Part shown: positions 56,701 through 64,000 of the stretch, piece by piece
How positions within the stretch are numbered: position 1 is the stretch's first letter
Layout of the letters: the number at the start of each line of letters is the position of its first letter
Origin: Oscheius sp. JU75
Lineage: Eukaryota; Nematoda; Chromadorea; Rhabditida; Rhabditidae
Direction: 5' to 3'
DNA length: 64,000 bases
Assembly (NCBI GenBank): GCA_037178855.1
Contig: JASJZC010000006.1
Span: 1,054,001 to 1,118,000, forward strand
Position numbers and translations under genes: made by a program
The notes under the pieces: generated by a model
What the model was told of the DNA's origin: nothing
What the model saw: the letters and a program-made list of their open reading frames with translations, nothing else
Database searches by the model: none

Positions 56701-59700
56701 CACAGGAATGAACTAAAAAACAGTAGCGGAAAACAATCAAATATTTCACTGTCCAAGTTTAAAGAGAGAAAGTTTTGGATCTATTGGTTGGTAGATGCTT
56801 TCACACACAAACTTCAGACAAACCGTTTGTCTCAAGCTTGATGTTTCACTCCTTTCATATACAGTGACACTTTTATCTTGGTTAAAAAGCTGAGATTGAT
56901 TTGCATTGCTTTGAAACAAAGCTATTTTTCTCAAATAGTTCATTAAAAGTATAAGTTATTGACTCTCCCAAAATCTACGCTGGTTTGTCACCATCATCTG
57001 CGAATTTACTCGAATGTTACAAAAAAACTTTTCGGAAAACTTTCTTGTTTCACTGAAGCGGTAAATAACCAGGACATGACTTTGGAGTAATGTCAAATCA
57101 TTCCCTGTTTCAAACCCACATTATCACCCTTCCTAATCCCCAAGAAACATCTGTTTTTGACCAGGATGTCTCTCTGTCTCCGAATCGGCTAAATCCTCCC
57201 GCACTGTCTCCCGTAATGACAGGTTGTCAGGTAGCAATTCGGTTACAGTAATCCCTGGTAGAGATTGTACTAATTGCTCGAAAGAGAGATTGGCTGACGC
57301 AATGAATCCTGTAGCGACAGATGGGCGAAGAATGGGGAGAGATAGGGTGAGGGGAAAAATAGGGAAGAGCTTCTCGGTAGAATGAGTACTGCTGGAGATA
57401 CTTACGAAGCACTAAGCCCTTTAGCAGAAAGTTCCAAACCCTTATACAGAGAGTGAAACATGGAAAATTTTTAGTCAGAAACAGAGAGACAGTGAGATAG
57501 AAAGACAGAGAGACAAAGCTTTTTTCAGCTTTCCTTTGCTCCCCTATCTTCCGGTAGAAAGGCGACAGTCGGTCCGCTTAGTCGTGTAAATTAGATAATG
57601 AGCAGGCCCCCGCTAATCGGCCAAACACTTGTGGATCAAAAGCGGTCGCTGTCTTACTAGGCAGCCGCTAGCGCCTCGCCGAAAAACGGATTATGGCTAG
57701 GAGAAAGGAAGTGGAGAGCCGGTGACAGATGGACAGCACTTGACTTTTGAAGGAACTCCCTCAGTCTATCTATATCGGAAGAGGGAAGGAAAGAATTTTT
57801 GGCAAATGCGGGAAAGACTCTCTGTCTCGACAAGGCTATTGTGTTTCAAGATTCTTATATTAGCGAGTGCAAACTTCGTTTTACTGAAGCGAACGAATCC
57901 GGAGGGTAAAACAAGCTATTTTACAGACAGTACGGCACCAAATGCGCCTCCTGTGACAGAGTCATCCACGCCACTGACTGGGTAAGACGAGCCAGATCTC
58001 TCGTCTTCCACCTGGCGTGTTTCGTCTGTGATCAGTGCAAGCGGTGAGTTGGACCCCTTCTAACATCATAGTATAGTTGGTACGTCTGTAACAGCGAACT
58101 TGTAGAGGCGCTGAAAAAGGATAGCGTAGTAGACACAAACGTCACCCTTTTCATGTATGCCATAGTTGAAACATTTCTTTTGGAAAAAATTCTTACATTT
58201 TCAGACCCAAGAGATGTTGCCGGGGTAAAAAATTTTGGCAACCAGTTCGAAAGTCGGTCAGGTTGGGGGCCCGAAATGTAATCTGCTATACAGTTTTGCT
58301 TAAAACCCAAAGCGATAGTAGCTGCATTTGTTTCAACTTTTGTATAGAGGAACACACCAACATCGGAATACGTTTCTGGGAACTCTTCGAAGTTTTGAAA
58401 TAAAGCAAGAAGTGAAGAGTTGGGTTTCACTTCTACCCTAAATATAGCATGAATAGAAACTGTTCCATATTCTATAACTGTCCGTCCAAAATTTGCAAAA
58501 CTTTCGCATGTTTCAAGCTGGCCATAATACCAAGCTTTGGGCTGAAATAGTGCTGTTGAAATAGTGAAAAGATGTTGTTGGTGCATTAAGAAAGTGACTA
58601 ATAAAAACCGGTTGCGTGAATGTTTCATGGTTCTGAGAAGACAGCTCACATAATGGAATGTGCTTTTTTAATCAGGCAGGCAAATATCAAAACTTTGATT
58701 GACAAAAACCCCCCACTTATCCTAAGTATTGGGTTGGTAAATAAGTCTTTTCGCTTTTTCAAACGCAAAAATTTATTGACTTCCAAATAACTTTTTCATT
58801 CGTTGTTATTACCATTATGAACAGTTCCCAGTGCACCACTTCTTCGATATCCCAGAAAACACAGAGCATAATCTTCTTTTGATGGGTGTCAGATTTCACA
58901 TCAGGACTTGGTGTCTGCCCTGGACCCACCCATTGACGCTTCCTTTGGAAGTTTACCTACGTTACCCACTTCTCATTCCCCATCACCAGGCGTGGTAAAA
59001 AAGATTTCCTCTCATATCTGGACAGGAGAGAATAGCGACGGACATACGCTGCCAATTCTGGGTGTCACTGAGGTCATGCGGCAACCAAGTGCCCAGTTTC
59101 TTCGTAAATCTCAATTGCTTCAAATGATGTTCCACTGCAGCATGACTGACAGACAGTGCTTCTGCTAGTTCACGGGTAGTCTGGCGATTGTTCTCGTTCA
59201 CGAGCTGCAGCAGCTTCGATTCATCAAAAATTGACCTTGGCTCATCTTCGACGTTTTTGTCTCCAGACCGAAAGCGACGGAACCACAACTGGCATACCCT
59301 TGTGAACGTCGTCCCTTGGCCATAAACATCGTTGATATCAGCCGCCGTTTGGGCTCCATTCGTGCCTTTGAGGAACTCATGTCGCAGATCGTAGAATGGT
59401 AGATCATCAATAGTCCGGATCAAAACGAACAGAAAATAGAGAATAAGAAAAAGGCAAGTGGTGTCTTGCATGGTGGTGGTAGAGGATTGAGTGAGCTACA
59501 AGAGGTGCTATAACCAATAGCTCGGCCGTTGTCGTAAACAAGGTGAAGAACATGTTTACAAAAAGCGAAAAGACTTATTTACCAACCCAATATATGTAGT
59601 AGGTTAAATCTTTGTTCGGGTTAGGTCCTCATGCTTCAAAATTTATTTGTGTTTCAAGCTTAATATGAAGTTCTAAGTGGGCCAGAGTTTCTAATTGGTC

Positions 59701-61806
59701 CTTTTGAATCCATTCAGACTCTGATAGTTTTGAACATTCAGCACACGCCACATATCGGCCGTTTCGGGATGAAGACTTCATTTTTCGGCCTTGCGATCTT
59801 TTACATTCTTGTCCACCGGACCCGTGCCAGTAAGGCGCAATTTTGAAGGCAGGCGAAAACCTTGGTATCCATTTTAAACATATACTCCGGGTCAGCACTG
59901 GCACGAGCCCGGTGGTCTACCCTGGCTCGAACAGATCTACAACTTCGCAGAACATCATAAAGCTGAAAAAAGCAGTTCTGAACCCAAAACGACCAATATT
60001 AGGTGCAACGAGTACTCGTGAAAAAAGTTTTCAGACAACTGTCTACCGGAGAGGAGTTCGCCCTTCAAGAGTCCAGACTCCTCTGTAAGCAGCATTTTAT
60101 TGAGCTGGTGGAAGGAGACTGTAGCTTTTTGTACTCTTCCGAAAAATGAGCAAATTCAGTGGGCACCTCGACCCAGAAGCAGAAGACGAAGAGGGTCCGA
60201 ACGACTTTTGCCGAGGAACAGCTACAGATCTTACAGGTACCTTTGTCTCTACCTATCGTTCGAATCCTGTCCAGTATTAGGGTTCCTAGACACATACATA
60301 GTTTGTAAGAAGTTGGTAACTGAAAACTTTGCCTCCGGGTCCAAAGTTTCAAGTTTTGGACTCTCTTTCGTTGTTTCACGAAGATCTCATAGCAAAGCCT
60401 CAATAATGCTTTCACTGGATGCGGGTACAGCGTCTTCAAAAAAAAAACAAAAGTCAATGTTTCACTCTAGTGTTATACCGTAGCCTCAAAGAAATTTCTG
60501 TCTCCTTGAACGTTAAAAAAAAAGAGCGTCTCTTTCGTACCGTTTCAGCTTTCGGTAGTCAGACGCGATCTTCCCCGTACTGTCTTGACTACCGAAAGAA
60601 TCCGTTTTTGTACGGTCTTGATAGCCAGACTTCTTCTCACAGTGTGACAGCCGTACTGTCCCGAGGGCAGGATCTCCTGTATCATGTCGGTATTGGAAAG
60701 TCTTCTCACCCCGACGGCCTCTGTTATCAGAAAGGTCCTCACTTAAACCATAGTGACAGGCTGAAAAAGCTCTCATCCATACCGCCACGGTAATCAACCA
60801 GTTCCTATCCCGTACTGTCTCGGTCGTTCCATTTTTTCGAACCCCTCGTCTCTCGAGTCACCCGTACCGTCTCCATCGTTCTAACTTTTTGTTTCACAGA
60901 GACCATAAGTACCATTCTTACAATTGTCTCCACTCAGCTTTTGCCCCAATTGCTACGATTTCCAAAAAAACATTATTCAACCATTCCAGAACCACTTCCG
61001 CGTGGACAGCAACCCCGACGGAGCCGATCTGGAGAGGATAGCCAATATGACCGGGCTCTCGAAGCGCGTGACTCAGGTCTGGTTTCAGGTATGTTACGGT
61101 CATGAATTGGCGCCAAATTGGCAATTAGAACCATTCACCGAGATAGTCTTCTTTTCAGAACTCTCGTGCTCGACAGAAAAAGTACCAGGGAGGAGGGAAG
61201 CAGAGCGATGGAGACGGCAATAGATCCTCGCAGGTGAGGGGGGCAACTTTTGGCTAGCAAAATTGTTTGGCCGAGATAGTACGGGAATAGGAAATTTGGC
61301 CACACCAGGCATCGCAAACCTGGCACTTGAAATTTAATGAAGCAAAAAATATTCTTGAGTTACAAGAAACAGTGCGATTACAAACTGGAGTCAAGGCATT
61401 TCCGGTAGTATATACTTTCGTCAAACAATGGAAACCCCAAATTTCGGAACATTACTTCTGGAAAGGAAAAATGTTTCACTGTCATTAGTAGGGGAAAGTA
61501 TTTTTTTTCGCCCCTTCGTCCTAGCCAGGTTCTATCACATTCTGAATATTGAAATAGTATCACATCAGGCATCGCAAACCTGGCAGAAACATTACGCCGG
61601 CCAGGTTTAGCCAGGCTTAGGAGTCATTTTCTAACTTTGTCATTGCCACTCTCTCTGGGAACTGTATAGCCTAACTTCCAAAATGTTTCACTGAAAAAAA
61701 AAAGTTTCAGGAGCCCTGCAGTCCGACCCAGAAATCTGAAGGGAGCAGTGACGGTGTCTTTAGTCATTCGGCCAACTCTATTCCTTCAAGGCAAACAACT
61801 TCCTGA
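53712..61806 (+). CDS. lim-4: LIM-homeodomain transcription factor, lim-4/Lhx6/Lhx8/Arrowhead class
   Basis: Nine exons in phase: 53712-53954, 54300-54373, 54956-55066, 57927-58043, 60035-60120, 60160-60236, 60990-61088, 61159-61233, 61711-61806; 325 residues. LIM1 about 87-143 (CCSCESPIHDRVL, WHEQCLRCCSC, CKGCYV). LIM2 about 148-206 (CASCDRVIHATDWV, FHLACFVCDQC, CKQHF). Homeodomain about 220-279 (KRVRTTFAEEQLQILQ, DSNPDGADLERIANMTGLSK, RVTQVWFQNSRARQKK). DSNPDG with MTGLSKRVTQVW marks the Lhx6/8 class; the C. elegans member specifies neuron identity. A 39-base intron (60121-60159) is needed to remove an in-frame TGA. Exon 1 is GC-rich and follows a TTTCAG at 53521. Long introns 3, 4 and 6 hold 21U-type motifs, and intron 4 also a mariner. 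The symbol is by class; one-to-one orthology is not proven. Confidence 0.95.
54459..54479 (-). ncRNA. Candidate 21U-RNA
   Basis: Minus-strand core ends at 54517; YRNT T is the complement of A54479, 38 bases downstream; antisense in lim intron 2. Confidence 0.4.
54680..54765 (+). repeat. tRNA-like SINE fragment
   Basis: GGCTATAGCTCCGCGGTTAG has A-box character, and about 45 bases on GAGATCAACCCCTC is a decayed B box. It lies in lim intron 2 and is too degenerate to be a tRNA gene. Confidence 0.4.
55269..55289 (+). ncRNA. Candidate 21U-RNA
   Basis: Core 55224-55230; TATT ends at T55269, 39 bases downstream; lim intron 3. Confidence 0.4.
55934..55954 (-). ncRNA. Candidate 21U-RNA (lim intron 3 repeat unit)
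   Basis: Minus-strand core ends at 55993; YRNT T is the complement of A55954, 39 bases downstream. Confidence 0.4.
56134..56154 (-). ncRNA. Candidate 21U-RNA (repeat unit)
   Basis: Minus-strand core ends at 56192; YRNT T is the complement of A56154, 38 bases downstream. Confidence 0.4.
56162..56182 (-). ncRNA. Candidate 21U-RNA
   Basis: Minus-strand core ends at 56220; YRNT T is the complement of A56182, 38 bases downstream. It would start only 28 bases from its neighbour at 56154. Confidence 0.4.
56609..56629 (-). ncRNA. Candidate 21U-RNA (repeat unit)
   Basis: Minus-strand core ends at 56667; YRNT T is the complement of A56629, 38 bases downstream. Confidence 0.4.
57091..57111 (+). ncRNA. 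Candidate 21U-RNA
   Basis: Core 57046-57052; TAAT ends at T57091, 39 bases downstream; lim intron 3. Confidence 0.4.
58108..58128 (-). ncRNA. Candidate 21U-RNA
   Basis: Minus-strand core ends at 58167; YRNT T is the complement of A58128, 39 bases downstream; lim intron 4. Confidence 0.4.
58374..58394 (+). ncRNA. Candidate 21U-RNA
   Basis: Core 58329-58335; CGTT ends at T58374, 39 bases downstream; lim intron 4. Confidence 0.4.
58554..58574 (+). ncRNA. Candidate 21U-RNA
   Basis: Core 58509-58515; TGCT ends at T58554, 39 bases downstream; lim intron 4. Confidence 0.4.
58729..59590 (-). mobile_element. Deleted mariner transposon, 862 bp
   Basis: Perfect 30-bp terminal inverted repeats starting TTGGGTTGGTAAATAAGTCT, with TA on each side (58727 and 59591). 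The minus strand holds the mariner N-terminal helix-turn-helix (LPFYDLRHEFLKGTNGAQTA, CQLWFRRFRSGDKNVEDEPR, RQTTRELAEALSVSHAAVEH). Then comes a frame change, the first catalytic motif GDEKW changed to GNEKW followed by a TAG, a WVGPGQTPSPD block and VMLC-type MLCVFWD, then a jump to the terminus. The third catalytic residue is deleted. It sits in intron 4 of the LIM-homeobox gene, antisense to it. Confidence 0.95.
59695..59715 (+). ncRNA. Candidate 21U-RNA
   Basis: Core 59650-59656; TAAT ends at T59695, 39 bases downstream; lim intron 4, 60 bases past the mariner. Confidence 0.4.
60416..60436 (+). ncRNA. Candidate 21U-RNA
   Basis: Core 60372-60378; CACT ends at T60416, 38 bases downstream; lim intron 6. 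Confidence 0.4.
60934..60954 (+). ncRNA. Candidate 21U-RNA
   Basis: Core 60890-60896; CACT ends at T60934, 38 bases downstream; lim intron 6, 36 bases before exon 7. Confidence 0.4.
61303..61590 (+). repeat. Direct repeat pair in lim intron 8
   Basis: CAGGCATCGCAAACCTGGCA occurs at about 61307 and 61565. The unit is itself near-palindromic (CAGG...CCTGG), and GCCAGGTTTAGCCAGG follows the second copy. Confidence 0.7.
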
Positions 61807-61899
61807 ACCAAAAAATCCAGAAGTTTCAGCTCTGAAGAAGCCATGGCCGATTCGACCTTAGCTCTGACCTCTCTTCAGTACGAATAGACAGCTTTTTTC

Positions 61900-63120
61900 C
61901 AGTCCTCAGCTTCGCTCACCGTCTTGCCTATCCGCCAAAGAAAGAAAAACATAAGTATCAGCTTTTTCTACAGTCTATCCATTGTGATCTCAGTCTTCAG
62001 CAATAAACATATTCATTGTCTCACTGTCTCTCTGACTATATGCCTCTGTGTTTCTCTGTCCTTTTGTGCAGGTTTTGCTTGTTGGTCTACTCAAAAAAAA
62101 AATTGAAACCTGTCAAAAAGCGAACAATATTTCAGTTTTTCTATAAGAGAGGGAGATTATCGAGAAGTATAATCGTATACTGGAAAAAATCGGAAATTTA
62201 CAAAAGTTTTTTCAGCGGTCCCCCATTAGTTCATTTTCGCACTTTTAGACTCGTCACGCGCTTTTTCCGGTCATCAAAAGCGGAATAGAAAGGCGAAGTT
62301 CTCTTCCCCCCTAATGCAAGGTCATCTCCGATTCATCGGCGCATATTCATCTCGCGCGTACAACAGGCTGCGCTCGTTTTTCTGGGTGCTGTTGCGCAAT
62401 AATTATGCCACTTTGGGTGAGAGAAGAGACAGAGGCAGATATATTTTGTTCTTTCCCAAAAGGTCCGCCAGGAATTTCCATATTCCGATCTTCTCCTGCT
62501 GCCCACTATAATCAGTTTCAATCTGCCCCAAAGTACATGAAACGCGCGCCATAAAAACTAAACCGGAGATGGCTATCACAAACAGAAACAAGTAGTTCCA
62601 TTAAAACGTAATGAATGCTGAAAAGACGGTACGAATGAGAAACTTGTCGGACCACGACGAAAGTATGAGAGTAATATGAGTGAGAAGAACTGCGATGACA
62701 CGCAAGTTTCTACCGCTTGCTTATTTCTATCCCTGTTCCAGCTTTTGCACAGGCCTGAAGAACATTTGGGTTCCATTAGAAGGAGACTGGTCTGGCAGAT
62801 GCCTTCTGCGATGCTATTAAGAAGTTCGAACAATTGGCGAAGAATGACGTACAGCAATAGGTTGTGAAGCGAGACAAATTTTACCTTTCTGTCTTTAATG
62901 CTTCATCTTCAATTTCTCGTCGTGAAATTATCAGTCCCGCCCAGCAGTTGCTGGTCAATTCTATCTCGCGTGCTTTCTCCTTATCAGCTTCCCTACAACT
63001 CTACTCACAACAAAGATTCCCCGCTTTTTCTTTTCGCGTTTCCAGAACTTTGGGTCTTCTTTGGTAGGGATGCGACTGTATATACGCCTGAAGGTCATTC
63101 AACTGTTTTGCCTGATAGCT
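61900..63120. other. Spacer before the ankyrin gene
   Basis: No firm gene. 62591-62403 (-) encodes a signal-peptide-like start (MFLFVIAISGLVFMARVSC) and could be a small secreted peptide. 62740-62860 (+) may hold an upstream exon of the ankyrin gene. Neither can be confirmed. Confidence 0.3.
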
Positions 63121-63132
63121 GCCTCTTTTTAG

Positions 63133-64000
63133 GAACCCACCGACTTCCGCGATCTTCTTCCTGTCCCTCGACGAGCAGTTGTCGATCTCTTGATTGAACA
63201 GAAGAAATGGGCTGTTCTAAAGGAATTCATTAGCGCTGAATCTCAAGAAGCCCAACAGGCCTTTGAAGTTTTTATGAAAAGCGTGGATAAGGTGGGTCTG
63301 CTTAGAAAATAGATTACAGAAAACGTTTTAAGAGCGGTGACCATGATTCGATTCGAGATCCACAGCTACCGTCTGAGGAAACGTCAGCAGTAGAGTTACT
63401 GCAGTTGGAGGTAGACAATAAGACAGGCGATGGGAAGAAAGAGAACAAGGATGAGAGCAAGTTGACTACATCCGACATTTTTGATTTTCACAGTGCCGTT
63501 CGTCAGGGAGATGAGGAACTGGTTCGATTGCTGATTGATAAAGGAGTCGATGTAAATGGCAAAGAGGGCGAATATAACTACTCTCCTTTGCATGTTGCTA
63601 CTCAAAATGGTCATATTAACATGGTCAAGCTGCTCCTCCAACATGGAGCTACTATCGACAGTGAAGATAAACATCTTTACTCTCCACTGCACATTGCTGT
63701 TCTTCTGGGACATAATTTGATGGTGGAAATGCTCATCAAAGAAGGGGCTTCGGTCTCTTCAAAAGTTAAAGATGGGAAGACTCTTCTTCATTCTGCTGCA
63801 GAATATAATCATATTGAATGTGCTCGGACCCTGCTCAAGAATCGCGCGCCGATCGATGCTGAAACTCTTAAGAGCCGTACCCCTCTCCACGTTGCTGCTG
63901 AAAATGGTCATGTTGACATTGTCCAGCTTCTCCTTCAACATGGAGCTATCGTCGACAGTGAAGATAGCGATCACGCCACTCCATTGCACATTGCTACTTC
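63133..64000 (+). CDS. Ankyrin-repeat protein, 5' part (runs off window)
   Basis: An exon from 63133 (after TTTTTAG) reads EPTDFRDLLPVPRRAVVDLL then QKKWAVLKEF up to about 63292. A short intron follows, then a long exon from about 63329 to the window end. An acidic linker precedes DIFDFHSAVRQGDEELVRLL and at least five ankyrin repeats (YSPLHVATQNGHINMVKLLL, YSPLHIAVLLGHNLMVEMLI, KTLLHSAAEYNHIECARTLL, RTPLHVAAENGHVDIVQLLL, ATPLHIAT). Repeats are near consensus and uninterrupted, unlike the fragment at 44153. They mediate protein binding; the partner is unknown. The upstream start is not identified and the 3' end lies outside. Confidence 0.85.

Larger units (their letters stand above)
14570..61700. 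promoter_or_regulatory. Dense TGTTTCA motif field: candidate 21U-RNA (piRNA) cluster
   Basis: By hand count TGTTTCA occurs about 53 times on + and 42 on - in the window; base composition predicts about 10 in total. Nearly all lie at 14.5-25.7, 32-42 and 51-61.7 kb, in introns and spacers on both strands. Almost none lie in the LINE, the Helitron or the 44-51 kb gene block. In C. elegans, type I 21U-RNA genes have an upstream CTGTTTCA core centred about 42 bases before a YRNT whose T is the RNA 5' end. Of about 68 copies measured here, about 31 have a YRNT whose T is exactly 38 or 39 bases past the core, against roughly 10 expected. A minority of copies are ordinary splice acceptors. Confidence 0.7.

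Noticed and set aside
60100-60160. In-frame stop breaking the LIM-homeobox gene
   Set aside because: A GT...AG intron of 39 bases with correct phase removes it, matching intron lengths elsewhere in the window.
14570-61700. TGTTTCA enrichment as mere splice acceptors
   Set aside because: Most copies are not at exon edges, both strands of intergenic DNA carry them, many are not followed by G, and the YRNT spacing has no meaning for splicing. A few true acceptors (for example 53521) were set aside.

Overview
The window is nuclear DNA from a nematode. The evidence is a major sperm protein domain, introns of 36-45 bases with TTTCAG-type acceptors, a two-domain C-type lectin, a chemoreceptor-like 7TM gene, and a LIM-homeobox gene of the lim-4/Lhx6/8/Arrowhead class. 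I cannot assign the genus. About a fifth is transposon, and the rest is mostly long introns and intergenic DNA.

Layout. 248-4206 (-): protein kinase joined in one exon to a major sperm protein (MSP) domain. 5647-7775 (-): 7TM receptor. 7903-13455: a TTAA-flanked DNA transposon with a decayed THAP-like gene, into which an intact two-ORF LINE (about 8.1-12.4 kb) has inserted. 15124-21776 (-): complete nine-exon inward-rectifier K+ channel gene. 25670-31800 (-): Helitron with an apparently open, intron-rich Rep-helicase gene. 32-43 kb: mostly non-coding, with a perfect 116-bp inverted repeat, a TTAA MITE and a LINE relic. 44.1-45.7 kb: broken ankyrin, Tc1 and CENPB-HTH genes. 46891-47952 (-): C-type lectin gene. 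53712-61806 (+): nine-exon LIM-homeobox gene with a dead mariner in intron 4. 63133-end (+): 5' part of an ankyrin-repeat gene.

The most interesting signal is not a protein gene. The heptamer TGTTTCA, core of the type I 21U-RNA (piRNA) promoter motif of Caenorhabditis (CTGTTTCA), occurs about 95 times on the two strands by hand count. Roughly 10 would be expected. The copies lie in the introns and spacers of 14.5-25.7, 32-42 and 51-61.7 kb and are nearly absent from the transposons. At about half of the roughly 68 copies I measured, a YRNT tetramer ends in a T exactly 38 or 39 bases after the core, which is the 21U-RNA geometry. I infer a dense piRNA cluster spread through the K+ channel and LIM-homeobox introns and the spacers between genes. 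Some candidate units are amplified as tandem repeats. All counts were made by eye and need a script.
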